Assembly: GCA_039968605.1 (NCBI GenBank)
Contig: JBDVPM010000008.1
Coordinates: forward strand, 1,240,001-1,304,000
Direction of reading: 5' to 3'
DNA from: Alteripontixanthobacter sp.
Lineage (GTDB): Bacteria > Pseudomonadota > Alphaproteobacteria > Sphingomonadales > Sphingomonadaceae
DNA: 64,000 bases
In this document: positions 28,693 to 36,498 of the stretch, in pieces
Layout of the letters: every line of letters starts with the position of its first letter
Position numbering within the stretch: position 1 is the stretch's first letter
Made by a program: the position numbers and the translations under genes
Notes under the pieces: model-generated
Database searches by the model: none
Told to the model about the DNA's origin: nothing
Seen by the model: only the letters and a program-made list of their open reading frames with translations

Positions 28693-28959
28693 TCATCGGG
28701 CGGCCTCCGGCCATGCGGCGAAGTGATTGTGAGCTTCCGCACACATATCTTCCAAATCAGTGCAAGTTTCTTCAGATTCCAACCATGCTCGCGCTGCCTC
28801 AAAGTCATGCCCGAACTCGAATTCAAACGTGTTTGAGCGCTGATCGCAGATTGTTGTTGTCCGGGTGTGAACCTCCTTGATTGTTATTCGAAACTCGACT
28901 TCTACTTCGGTCGTCGGATTGACCATCGGAGCCTTGCGATTGCGTAGCTTCTTGCTCAT
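28693..28959 (-). CDS. Small hypothetical protein, coupled to AlpA-like gene
   Basis: 88 aa, strongly acidic C-terminal half (EFEFGHDFEAARAWLESEET), basic N terminus MSKKLRNRK. Its ATG overlaps the stop of the upstream AlpA-like gene (ATGA at 28956-28959). No family recognised. Confidence 0.45.
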   Translation of the reverse strand: MSKKLRNRKAPMVNPTTEVEVEFRITIKEVHTRTTTICDQRSNTFEFEFGHDFEAARAWLESEETCTDLEDMCAEAHNHFAAWPEAAR

Positions 28960-29150
28960 CGTCCAGCCTCCGAAGCAAGGCGGGCAAGATGGGCGCGCAC
29001 AGATGCCGCGTCCCAGAAGACGCAGCCGCCTACGCGGTAACGCCGGGGGAACTCCCCAGCCTTCTCCCAGCGCAAAATTGTGCTGTTTGCATTGCGAACG
29101 CCAAGAGCCCGCAAGCCTGCCCGGTCAAGGGCCATTGGATTTTGTTGCAT
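28956..29150 (-). CDS. AlpA-like excisionase/regulator
   Basis: 64 aa from ATG 29150. LDRAGLRALGVRNANSTILR, WEKAGEFPRRYRVGG and FWDAASVRAHL form the short winged-helix pattern of AlpA/phage excisionases (Trp-Glu-x-x-Gly-x-Phe-Pro). Common next to P4-type integrases, as here. Likely the recombination directionality factor of island 2. Confidence 0.7.
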   Translation of the reverse strand: MQQNPMALDRAGLRALGVRNANSTILRWEKAGEFPRRYRVGGCVFWDAASVRAHLARLASEAGR

Positions 29151-29233
29151 GTGAACCGTCCTTTCTGTTTGGAACGGTTCGAGCAAACATGCGCAGAATC
29201 GAAACGGTTGCAGGGCTGAAAAGAGGGCGTCGA

Positions 29234-30001
29234 TTAGCTGCTTTTTCGCCCTATGCTTCTGCATGCCTTCTGCATGACGTCGCGCCTCGGTTCTCTCCAT
29301 TCACCGAAGGGGCTTTCCGCTGCCTTATAGGCGTCACGAAATGCAGTAGACGCAGCTGCCACCAACCGGTGGTATGGCCCAGCCTGCTCCTTGGTAACAC
29401 CCGGCGTCCTTCCTGTCACATCGGAGTAGATGTGAGCCATGCGGCGGGCAAAGGCGAACTGTGCGCCTGTTCCGGGGTTCTCTAGCCGGTGGCTTGGGAA
29501 GCCCGCGAGAAATGGGCTGGTTGCTTTACCCTTCCCCATCGGCGGCACACTCAGGATCGATGCGACGATAGTCTCAAGCTGCGCGATGGGTTTTAGCATT
29601 GACGCATAGTCATGTTCGAAGGGTGACCATTCTGGGCCTGTTGCCCCGAAGAACTTTGCCTCATAATGCTCCTCTCGTAGCCAAGGCATGTTTTCCTCGA
29701 CTGCCAACCGCAGGGCCGCAGCTTTCGCGTGAAGCGACATTAACGCTTTGCGCCGTTCCGACCTGTTGGGTTTGGGTCGATCGCCCATGATGTCGCGGAC
29801 ATGCTGCACAAAGGCATCTGCTAGGCGGTAACGAAGATCGACAAGGCTACGTGGTTCAACACCACCCATGGCATTGCTGACAGCTTGAAGTTCCCTCGAT
29901 CGCAAGAACTCAAACGCGTTGGGCAGATACGGATAGTCGCGAACGCGGCTGCGCAGGCCCGCGCGCTCAGCAACGGTCAATCTCCGCTTGTAAGCCTTCA
30001 A
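29234..30001 (-). CDS. Hypothetical protein beside the integrase
   Basis: 255 aa, soluble, mostly helical by composition, with SERRKALMSLHAKAAALRLA and PFLAGFPSHRLENPGTGAQF. Its start lies inside the last 35 bases of the broken integrase, so it was translationally linked to it. It has the position of an integrase-associated accessory gene. No domain recognised. Confidence 0.5.
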   Translation of the reverse strand: MKAYKRRLTVAERAGLRSRVRDYPYLPNAFEFLRSRELQAVSNAMGGVEPRSLVDLRYRLADAFVQHVRDIMGDRPKPNRSERRKALMSLHAKAAALRLAVEENMPWLREEHYEAKFFGATGPEWSPFEHDYASMLKPIAQLETIVASILSVPPMGKGKATSPFLAGFPSHRLENPGTGAQFAFARRMAHIYSDVTGRTPGVTKEQAGPYHRLVAAASTAFRDAYKAAESPFGEWREPRRDVMQKACRSIGRKSS

Positions 30002-31127
30002 GGAACTCCCCCCACTTGTCCAAAGCCCCCCGCCGTTCGGCGCCGTAGCCCCATCTCAGATATATCGCAGTCACAGGATTAATGGCAGACGTGTGGTTGA
30101 GCACCTTTCCGACTACGTGCGGCGGGACGGCAAGGCGGGCCATTCCGGATGCACCTGTTCGGCGCAGGTCATGGAACCTAAAGCCAGATGTCTCGGACTG
30201 CTCGTGGACATGGCGCAACTCCTTTCTGAACCCGCTGATCGGTGAGCGGCGTGTCGTAGTAAAGACCCAGTCACACCCTTCTCAGCGCGGGACTGCCGCC
30301 AGCATCCGCAACGCAAAGTCATTGAGCGGGACAACGTGCGGCTTGCCGTTCTTCGCCAACTCTGCCGGCATCACCCATTGCTTCGCATCAAGATCGACCT
30401 GGCTCCATTTCATCTGCGACACTTCCCCGCGTCGTTGGGCCGTCGCCAGCAGTAAGGGCACGAATTGCCCAAACGGATAGGGTTCATTGGCGCAGACTTT
30501 CAGCACGGCGCGGATTTCATCGTCAGTCAACACTCGGTCGCTCGGTTGTTCGCGAGTGGGCGGCTTGGTCCCGGCAACGGGCGATGTTTCGATGATGCCG
30601 CGTTCCATGCACCAGTTGAAGAGCTTGCGCAGGTGGGCGTGGATGCGGTTGGCCTGATAGGATGCCCCGCGCTCAATGGCTCCGTCCATCAATTCGATGA
30701 TGTCATGCCGCTTGATCTCGCGAATATCGCGTTGGCCAAAGACAGATACGAACTTACGATCCATGATGCGCTCGGCCTCTCGCCAACTGCGATTGCGCGG
30801 GCGGGCATATTGACGGATGAAATCAGCACAGACCGATTGGACAGTCATGCTGAGCTGACGGCGGCGCGCGGCGGGATCGATACCCTCATCAACCAACCGC
30901 AAAGCTTCAATTGCCTTGTTTCGGGCTTCGGCAAGGGAGATGCGGGGATGAACGCCAAGCGGCAAACGGCGCTGGATTAGCCCGTAGCGGAATTTGACCG
31001 TGAAGACCTTCCTGACGGTCGGGAACGCGCGAAGGCTGAAACCCCGGCACAAGAGGTCATGGACCTTATACCGTTTCACCTTCGGCTTGAATGCCTCGAT
31101 TGCCTTTACACTGAGTGCCTTGCGCAT
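29967..31127 (-). pseudogene. P4-type tyrosine integrase, interrupted by one in-frame TGA
   Basis: 386 codons in one frame broken only by TGA at 30282-30284. Before the stop are the DUF4102 arm-binding domain (MRKALSVKAIEAFKPKVKRY), the core-binding domain and the first catalytic Arg (ATAQRRGEVSQMKW). After it, the same frame continues WVFTTTRRSPISG, then HDLRRTGASGMARL with the His-x-x-Arg box, KVLNHTS, and the nucleophile-bearing AIYLRWGY. Without readthrough, the product lacks the catalytic Tyr. It most likely drove insertion at tRNA-Lys and has since been inactivated. Confidence 0.88.
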
Positions 31128-31256
31128 GTGCCGTTCCTTTCAACGGCACCTCATTAATCACAGGTTTTTCTTAATCTCAACAGTCCATACCGATCGCGGA
31201 CGGGAAGCGTCAGAAAACTACGAACTGCAACATGTCTCGCGACGACCGGGGGGTGC

Positions 31257-31388
31257 TTAGAACCAAACTCCGGGCATCGGACGCGCACCAAGTGCCGCGC
31301 AACAGGTTGGCGATTTTTCGGTCTCAATAAAACGATTTAGAATGGGCATGTGCAGAACGTGAACCTTCACTAGGTCCTCCACCGTCAT
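31257..31388 (-). CDS. 43-aa candidate RiPP precursor peptide (downstream of rSAM)
   Basis: Short ORF whose ATG overlaps the stop of the radical-SAM maturase (ATGA at 31385-31388), an arrangement of translational coupling. The N-terminal half (MTVEDLVKVHVLHMPILNRF) would be a leader. The C-terminal half after IETEKSPT starts with Cys-Cys and ends GARPMPGVWF. A hydrophobic/aromatic C terminus with a Gly and paired Cys is a plausible modified core. No homology is claimed. It may instead be a non-functional ORF, since the overlap is the main evidence. Confidence 0.5.
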   Translation of the reverse strand: MTVEDLVKVHVLHMPILNRFIETEKSPTCCAALGARPMPGVWF

Positions 31389-32788
31389 GTCTGCGTCCTT
31401 GCGCCATATTGCTCAATTATGAGATTCTTCGTCATCTTCCGCATTATGTCGCACATTCGAGGAAGAATGTCAGGACTAACCAGCGCGGCCTCTTGCGTAA
31501 CATGACATTGTCCGCCGCACGCCCCCTCAATCTCGCACCCTCTGCAATAATCCATGTTGTTTGGGAGACGTTCAGCCAATAAGTTGTGGTAGCGCGATCC
31601 CTTCGATAATGCGGACTTTGCATCAAAGTTCTCAGCCACCACAGTATTTGTGTGGCCGCATGTCTTAATCTTGCCATCAACTCCAAATTCGAGTGTCGAC
31701 CCATCCATCGCCGGACAGTAAGCATATGCATTTTTTGCCCAAGACTCAGCGATTAACATTTTAAATGGTGTCTCCCAATTGCCAAAAAGGGAAACTCCAC
31801 TATTCCGAGCATACTGCCGCAATCCAAATACTAGCGCGACACACTCATCAACCCTATAAGTGGTGCTGTTGACGAGATCAAAATCCATAGCGATCTCTTT
31901 GATGCCAAGTTCTACCGCAAGGTCAACAAGCCTGTGATCTGTCTCGAAAAAGTTTTTATCCGTTATTGTCGCTGTGAACCCATCAACGGGATGACCAGCG
32001 TCTCGCAACAAACGCATCCCCTGCAAAGTTCGATCATAGCTACCTTTACCAGCCTTACTTACTCTCTGCCGGTCATTAACGTCTTTGATGCCGTCGAGTG
32101 ATGTAGATATGCGGAAGCGATATCTCGCCATGAACTGCGCAATCTCCTCGGACATTAATGTAAGGTTCGAGTTTATTGCATACTTAAATTTATAATCACT
32201 CTTGCTCTCGCAATAGCCAACCGCAAATTCAATGGCCTTCCAATTGATCAGTGGCTCCCCATTTCCAAAATGGACATGGATAACTTCATCAAAACTTTCT
32301 GGGAGGGCGGCGATAAAGTTCTCAATCGCCAAGGTGATTGCGGTGTGACTTATATTGACAACTTTGCCGCTACTGGCCGCACCATTGTTGAAGTGCATAC
32401 AGTGCGGGCACCGCAGGTTGCAGGCGTCGCTGATAGCAATCTCGAGCTTCCTTAACCGGGTCCCGGCTACTGCTTCGTCGATGAAGGAATCCTGCCGTCG
32501 GCGAATTTCGCGCCGCTCGTCCGAGCCATACGGAACAATAAGGTTTGAGCTGATCATTTCAGCCAGAACTTCATCAACCTCACCAGAATAGCGTGATCGA
32601 CAATCCTCGATAGAACTCGCACTTTCAAAAAACTTTAACAATTCCAAGGCAGCCGCATCTACAATGCGCGGACTATTCAAGAGTGAATTATAGACAAACC
32701 ACTCACCGCCCCCCAATTCTACCTCTTGGTAGAATGGGGATCGCGAAAAAAGCCCATCCGCCTCAGTGTCAGTTACCGCCGTTGACAT
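31385..32788 (-). CDS. Radical SAM/SPASM peptide maturase with N-terminal RRE-like domain
   Basis: 467 aa. Residues about 20-90 look like a PqqD-like recognition domain (FVYNSLLNSPRIVDAAALEL and VDEVLAEMISSNLIVP). The radical-SAM barrel has DACNLRCPHCMHF (C123, C127, C130, CX3CX2C) and a GNGEPL SAM-binding motif at about 175. The C terminus is a complete SPASM domain: C358, C377, C415, C418, C424, C428 and C446, spaced CX18CX37CX2CX5CX3CX17C, able to hold two auxiliary Fe-S clusters. Such enzymes install crosslinks or other changes on ribosomal peptides. It overlaps small ORFs at both ends and is clearly lower in GC than the core. Confidence 0.88.
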   Translation of the reverse strand: MSTAVTDTEADGLFSRSPFYQEVELGGGEWFVYNSLLNSPRIVDAAALELLKFFESASSIEDCRSRYSGEVDEVLAEMISSNLIVPYGSDERREIRRRQDSFIDEAVAGTRLRKLEIAISDACNLRCPHCMHFNNGAASSGKVVNISHTAITLAIENFIAALPESFDEVIHVHFGNGEPLINWKAIEFAVGYCESKSDYKFKYAINSNLTLMSEEIAQFMARYRFRISTSLDGIKDVNDRQRVSKAGKGSYDRTLQGMRLLRDAGHPVDGFTATITDKNFFETDHRLVDLAVELGIKEIAMDFDLVNSTTYRVDECVALVFGLRQYARNSGVSLFGNWETPFKMLIAESWAKNAYAYCPAMDGSTLEFGVDGKIKTCGHTNTVVAENFDAKSALSKGSRYHNLLAERLPNNMDYCRGCEIEGACGGQCHVTQEAALVSPDILPRMCDIMRKMTKNLIIEQYGARTQT

Positions 32789-32931
32789 GCAGTGCGCTCA
32801 ATAACGCCTTTGTCCCTTGCTACATCGCGTATTGACAATTTTCGCAGGGTCACCTTTCTCTCGCCAGAAATCAGTAGCTCGGCAGGTTGCGTCAAGACCA
32901 GCGTATCGCTCTCATGTTCCGGATAGGCCAT
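32773..32931 (-). CDS. 52-aa small protein or candidate precursor upstream of rSAM
   Basis: Preceded by a strong Shine-Dalgarno (GAAGGAG, 8 bases before the ATG at 32931), better than any other gene of this locus. The sequence MAYPEHESDTLVLTQPAELL has an acidic N terminus. The rest is basic and ends in ERTACQRR, with a single Cys. Its last 16 bases overlap the maturase start. It is either the leader-bearing substrate or a small partner. An in-frame longer version from 32976 ignores the good ribosome-binding site. Confidence 0.55.
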   Translation of the reverse strand: MAYPEHESDTLVLTQPAELLISGERKVTLRKLSIRDVARDKGVIERTACQRR

Positions 32932-33165
32932 TTCAAATCTCCTTCGCACCGCGCATGGTGACATCAGCGTTGCCATCTGGCAAGCTCTATGGCGGTTGCC
33001 TTTCCTTTGATTTGTGGGTCATCAACGGGGCAACGGAAGCTCGCAATTGGCCGCTACGGATCGCGAGAGCCTGCAACGCGCTGCAAACGCTCAGGCCGCG
33101 CAATTCCGTCTCCCGAGCAACGAGATGCAACGATTTACTGCGTAATACCAAGAACTTAAGGCTAA
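32932..33165. other. Upstream region of the peptide locus, no gene supported
   Basis: Holds the ribosome-binding site of the 52-aa ORF (at 32939-32945) and presumably its promoter. A plus-strand ORF spans this stretch and attR (32817-33221) but lies antisense to the peptide gene and ends in tRNA sequence, so it was not accepted. Confidence 0.5.
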
Positions 33166-33212
33166 CTCTTATTCAGCGGGTCCTAGGTTCGAACCCTAGT
33201 GCGTCCACCATT
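33166..33212 (+). repeat. attR: tRNA-Lys 3' repeat
   Basis: Third copy of the 47-bp tRNA end, with one mismatch (TTATTCAG instead of TTAATCAG). No full tRNA. Right end of island 2. The following 190 bases (33213-33400) hold no supported gene; a short ORF at 33359 with a good ribosome-binding site runs into antisense sequence. Confidence 0.88.
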
Positions 33213-33400
33213 TTTCTCTAGCAATTACAGTAATACAATCAAACTCCCGGAAAGTCTGGCGACTGCGACAGAAACGCTTTTCAGCGTATTTTCAGCCACA
33301 CGGTTGGGCTTGCCCTAATGAATCGAAGGTCCCGTTAAGAGGGCTGAAAGGGAGAAGTATGGCCACAAAGTCCAAGAATGGGGACGTGGTAGAATTGAAA

Positions 33401-33463
33401 TCAACCGGCGTTCAGATGCGGGGTCTCAAAGCGGAGATTTACGTAGCGAAAAACATCGATCAT
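33401..33463 (-). pseudogene. Truncated AHH-type nuclease toxin start
   Basis: ATG overlaps the stop of the upstream immunity pseudogene (ATGA). Reads MIDVFRYVNLRFE then junk and a stop. The better preserved copy at 40452 starts MIDIVRYIQLRFEIQHLFPT. Everything after the first 13 codons has been lost. Confidence 0.55.
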
Positions 33464-34134
33464 TGCGCCTCTCCGACAATCCGGCATTCTTGAAGCTTAA
33501 AGATGTCCGCCATGCCGATCTCAACGATCGCTCTTGCCAGAGCATCTGACATGAACACTCTTCTGTGAACTGTCTCCTCAACCCAAAGGTCAGCTCCCTC
33601 TAGTGCAGCAGACGAGAGTACGACTTCGCTGTCAGGGTAGAACTTATTGATGTGCCAAACTTGCTGGCCGGTGTCTTTACGGACCAAGAACTTCTGCGCA
33701 TCTCCATATATCTCCGGCTGCAGCGTGTTTTTACGACATCCAATATTTAGAAAGAAGAACTCGCCGGGGTAGGGCGTTTCCAAATCAGCCTTATAGATCG
33801 GGAAGGGAACCAGCCCTCCATCACCCAGATCGAAGCGCGAGAGGACTTCAGCCAGCCTGCCACGAACGACTAGGAAGCCACCGGCGTAAAAGATATCGCT
33901 TAAAAGCCCGAAGCGCTTTTCATTTCAGGCCGCCGCAGCTTCAGGAAGCTCTGCACGCTTAAGCGCAAAACCCTGCCCGGCTCGCCGCATGTTCGCATGT
34001 GTTTCATCCGGCATAACCGGAATCTCAAACTCGGCGGGCTCCCAATCATCACCATAAAATTTTGTTCGAGCGCCTGGCTTGTCGCCGAGAGCATAGTTGC
34101 TTTTTACGCTACTCATCCGGACTTTGCCGCTCAT
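33460..34134 (-). pseudogene. Imm11/DUF1629-like immunity gene with one nonsense codon
   Basis: 225 codons in one frame, parallel to the intact copy at 40449-41120. A TGA at 33925-33927 stands where that copy has Trp (AAAVWDEK), consistent with TGG to TGA. Downstream the frame continues NEKRFGLLSDIFYAGGFLVV, FDLGDGGLVPFPIYKADL and the family ending DLWVEETVHRRVFMSDALA. One-base nonsense decay of an immunity protein. Confidence 0.72.
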
Positions 34135-34456
34135 GCCGCCATCTCCGTATTGAATGTCACTTCGCGGCATGCGTGGCTATTGACATTTATAGTCGCTGAG
34201 CGCGCTACCGCGCGCTCTCTGCCCGCCACGCGCCCGTCTCCCAGACAGCGGGTTTTGCCGCGATTGCCCTCGAAGATCAGTTCGCCCAGCGCCCCGGTGC
34301 TGCCGTCCTCGTGGGCGTAAAAGCTCTCCGCGCGGGCCGTCGTGCCGTTGCGGTGGTGATGCCGGCCTCGCACCCTGGTATAGCCATTTTAATCGCTTCC
34401 AACGCATCAAGATCCATGCCGATCGGGATGTTGTGTTGCCCTTGTGCTATGCCCAT
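34131..34456 (-). pseudogene. Toxin C-terminal cassette fragment, frameshifted
   Basis: Opens MGIAQGQHNIPIGMDLDALE just after the upstream immunity stop, then changes frame near 34360. The continuation reads NGTTARAESFYAHEDGSTGA and LGELIFEGNRG, ending FNTEMAA just inside the next immunity start. The middle 107 bases repeat at 39677-39783. Remnant of a larger secreted toxin's tail. Confidence 0.5.
34261..34367 (-). repeat. Shared toxin-tail segment, copy 1
   Basis: 107 bases aligned without gaps to 39677-39783 with about 16 mismatches. The encoded GTT(A/V)RAE(S/G)FYA(H/R)EDGSTGA segment is the same. A third, shorter relative (FETDRGAVQYLGDDRV) lies at about 36585-36640. Likely a recombination anchor for cassette exchange. 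Confidence 0.7.
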
Positions 34457-34459
34457 GAT

Positions 34460-35194
34460 TCAGACCTCCAACATCTTTGCATGTTTGGGCATGTCGAGCC
34501 CAGCTGCTGAAATTTCTTCATAAAGCTCATCGGACACGCAGACCAGATTACTCTGCAGCAACCTTTCATACCAGAGATGATGCCCTTCATGCTTAGAGCG
34601 CTCGAACTTAAAGGAGCGAATTTGTGGCTTGTACATGACATAACTGCCGGAGATTTCTCCCAGCCAATCATTCTTCGTTGACTCAAGCCGCTCTTCTGTC
34701 GGAATGAACGAGCTCAAGAAGGTTCCGATGACAACTAGAAAGTAAGTTTCCTCATAGGTCTTGTTTCGCGGCATATTTATCGGCATTTTATAGAACTGGT
34801 GCACATGCGGTTCCAACCGCTCGATCATCTCCTTGACCTGAGCGGTCACTGAAAAATAACCGCCCAGGCTCACGATGCTACCCAGATTGGAGTATCCCTT
34901 CTCCGTCACAAAGCATCGTGGAACCTCATGCGGCTCGATTGGTGTGAGCGGCGGACTATAGGGATTTAATCTGAGGCCGGGCTCTCGTTTGAACTTGGCT
35001 TTTGAAAAAGCTTCGTAGCTTGTAGACCACGTATACCAATCGCCGCCTTCGTATTCGAATGGCGCGCGCTCTTCCGGCGTCATCTTCTCCAGAAAGTGCG
35101 CCTTTAGCCGACCACCCCAATCATCAGCCTCGAAAATACTCTTCGCTTCGAAAGCGCCCGCCGGGCGATACTTTCCGAAGGTGTAGAAGTTCAT
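34460..35194 (-). CDS. Imm11-like immunity protein, tandem copy 2
   Basis: 244 aa, close paralogue of the gene at 35696-36481 (most residues identical). N terminus MNFYTFGKYRPAGAFEAKSI, central TPIEPHEVPRCFVTEKGYSN, C-terminal HHLWYERLLQSNLVCVSDEL followed by the Gly-Leu of the DUF1629/Imm11 ending. A cytoplasmic protein without signal. Presumed to neutralise a nuclease-type toxin. No intact partner toxin is next to it, so it is an orphan immunity gene. Confidence 0.6.
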   Translation of the reverse strand: MNFYTFGKYRPAGAFEAKSIFEADDWGGRLKAHFLEKMTPEERAPFEYEGGDWYTWSTSYEAFSKAKFKREPGLRLNPYSPPLTPIEPHEVPRCFVTEKGYSNLGSIVSLGGYFSVTAQVKEMIERLEPHVHQFYKMPINMPRNKTYEETYFLVVIGTFLSSFIPTEERLESTKNDWLGEISGSYVMYKPQIRSFKFERSKHEGHHLWYERLLQSNLVCVSDELYEEISAAGLDMPKHAKMLEV

Positions 35195-35213
35195 GTTAAT
35201 TCATCGGCCATTA

Positions 35214-35696
35214 TCAATCATCCCCAATTTCGTAAGGCGAAAATTGCGGGTATTTTCCTGCCCGAGCCTTCAGAAATTCCTTTATGTTTTCTTTGTCCAT
35301 TATATCGATATCCCAATCTTGGAATTCCCAGGAAGGTCTCTCTATGGGCTCCTTACGAATAACTCTACGAGCTATTCGGATGAAATCTCCTGCAAGACTT
35401 TGGTATTTACGCCTTTTTTTCATGTCCCCTTTAGTGCTTTCAATGATTTGATAGTGCTTTGGCCATCCGTTTTGCGAGAGAATTCTCCATCCGGCTCCCG
35501 CGAAAGTCCTGTAGGATTCATAGGCGAGATCAGAACACATGGAGCTGTCAAGAAGATTGCCCCGATCCGCCATATCTTCCTGATCGTACGTAAAAAGCGC
35601 TTCACGAGCTTTTTGATCAGTCACGTACTCTTTGAGCATCTCGTAAAACTCATCGAAAGCAAACTTAGGTGGCATATCAAAGTTCTGCTCAGTCAT
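35214..35696 (-). CDS. Hypothetical protein between the immunity paralogues
   Basis: 160 aa from ATG 35696, which overlaps the upstream immunity stop (TGATG). Acidic N-terminal half (FAFDEFYEMLKEYVTDQKAR), then KRRKYQSLAGDFIRIARRVI and an aromatic C-terminal region. Soluble, no signal peptide, no recognised domain. By position, another orphan immunity candidate. Confidence 0.5.
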   Translation of the reverse strand: MTEQNFDMPPKFAFDEFYEMLKEYVTDQKAREALFTYDQEDMADRGNLLDSSMCSDLAYESYRTFAGAGWRILSQNGWPKHYQIIESTKGDMKKRRKYQSLAGDFIRIARRVIRKEPIERPSWEFQDWDIDIMDKENIKEFLKARAGKYPQFSPYEIGDD

Positions 35697-36481
35697 CAGC
35701 CAAACTCCCGCATGTTTGCACAATCATCATTGTCACCTGTCAAATCTGCGACCTCCACCATCTTTGCATGTTTGGGAATGTCGAGCCCAGCAGCTGAAAT
35801 TTCTTCATAAAGCTCATCGGACACGCAGACCAGATTACTCTGCAGCAACCTTTCACGCCAGAGATGATGCCCTTCATGCTTTGAGCGTTCCAGTTTGAAG
35901 GAGCGGATTTGAGGCTTGTACATAATATAACTACCTGAGATTTCTCCCAGCCAATCATTCTTTGTTGACTCATGCTGCTCTTGTGTCGGAATGAACGAGT
36001 TCAAGAAGGTGCCGATCACAACCAGAAAGTAATTTTCCTTATAGGTTTTACCGCGCGGGATATTTATCGGTAATTCGTAGAACTGGTGAACATGCGGTTC
36101 CAGCCGCTCGATCATCTCCTTGACCTGAGCAGTCACTGAAAAATAACCGCCCAGGCTCACGATTCTACCCAGATTGGAGTATCCCTTCTCCGTTACAAAG
36201 CATCGTGGAACCTCATGCGGTTCGATTGGTGTGAGGGGCGGAGTATAGGGATTTAATTTGAGGCCGGGCTCTCGTTTGAACTTGGCTTCCGCGAAGTTTT
36301 TATACCTGATAGACCAATTGTACCAATCGCCACCCTTTTTTTCGAATGGCGCGCGTTCTTCTGGCGTCATCTTCTCCAGAAAGTGCGCTTTTAGCCGATC
36401 ACCCCATTCATCGGCTTCGAAAATGCTCTTCGCTTCGAAAGCGCCCGCCGGGCGATACTTTCCGAAGGTGTCGAAGTTCAT
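35696..36481 (-). CDS. Imm11-like immunity protein, tandem copy 1
   Basis: 261 aa from ATG 36481. Same architecture as the copy at 34460-35194 with a 17-residue C-terminal extension (ADLTGDNDDCANMREFG). Core blocks TPIEPHEVPRCFVTEKGYSN, TKNDWLGEISGSYIMYKPQI and HHLWRERLLQSNLVCVSDEL. The last two fit the DUF1629/Imm11 C-terminal pattern, LW followed by V-S-D and a short helix. Confidence 0.6.
   Translation of the reverse strand: MNFDTFGKYRPAGAFEAKSIFEADEWGDRLKAHFLEKMTPEERAPFEKKGGDWYNWSIRYKNFAEAKFKREPGLKLNPYTPPLTPIEPHEVPRCFVTEKGYSNLGRIVSLGGYFSVTAQVKEMIERLEPHVHQFYELPINIPRGKTYKENYFLVVIGTFLNSFIPTQEQHESTKNDWLGEISGSYIMYKPQIRSFKLERSKHEGHHLWRERLLQSNLVCVSDELYEEISAAGLDIPKHAKMVEVADLTGDNDDCANMREFG
35747..36481 (-). 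repeat. Tandem duplication of an immunity gene, unit 1 (unit 2 at 34460-35194)
   Basis: Two about 735-bp units in direct orientation with high nucleotide identity across the whole coding region, separated by the 160-aa gene. Recent duplication followed by modest divergence, with changes scattered through the gene. Confidence 0.8.
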
Positions 36482-36498
36482 GCTAATTCCCCAGACCA

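Larger units (their letters stand above)
17506..33212 (+). mobile_element. Island 2: 15.7-kb tRNA-Lys genomic island
   Basis: Bounded by the repeats at 17506 and 33166. Cargo from left to right: type I restriction-modification operon (17712-27375), Mrr remnant, small regulators, broken integrase, peptide/radical-SAM locus. The integrase is a P4-type tyrosine recombinase, the class that usually targets tRNA 3' ends. It carries an in-frame stop, so the island is probably fixed unless helped in trans. Confidence 0.8.

Noticed and set aside
31127-33212. Peptide locus considered as a separate third island
   Set aside because: No tRNA repeat or other att-like copy separates it from the integrase; it is treated as cargo of island 2.
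32817-33221. Plus-strand ORF of 134 codons over the peptide gene and attR
   Set aside because: It is antisense to the 52-aa gene with the strong ribosome-binding site and its end is translated tRNA sequence (VLGSNPSAS), a frequent artefact.
33359-33493. Plus-strand 44-codon ORF with a good ribosome-binding site
   Set aside because: Its second half is antisense to the immunity gene 3' end and the nuclease stub. At most the first 15-20 codons are the start of a gene lost by rearrangement.
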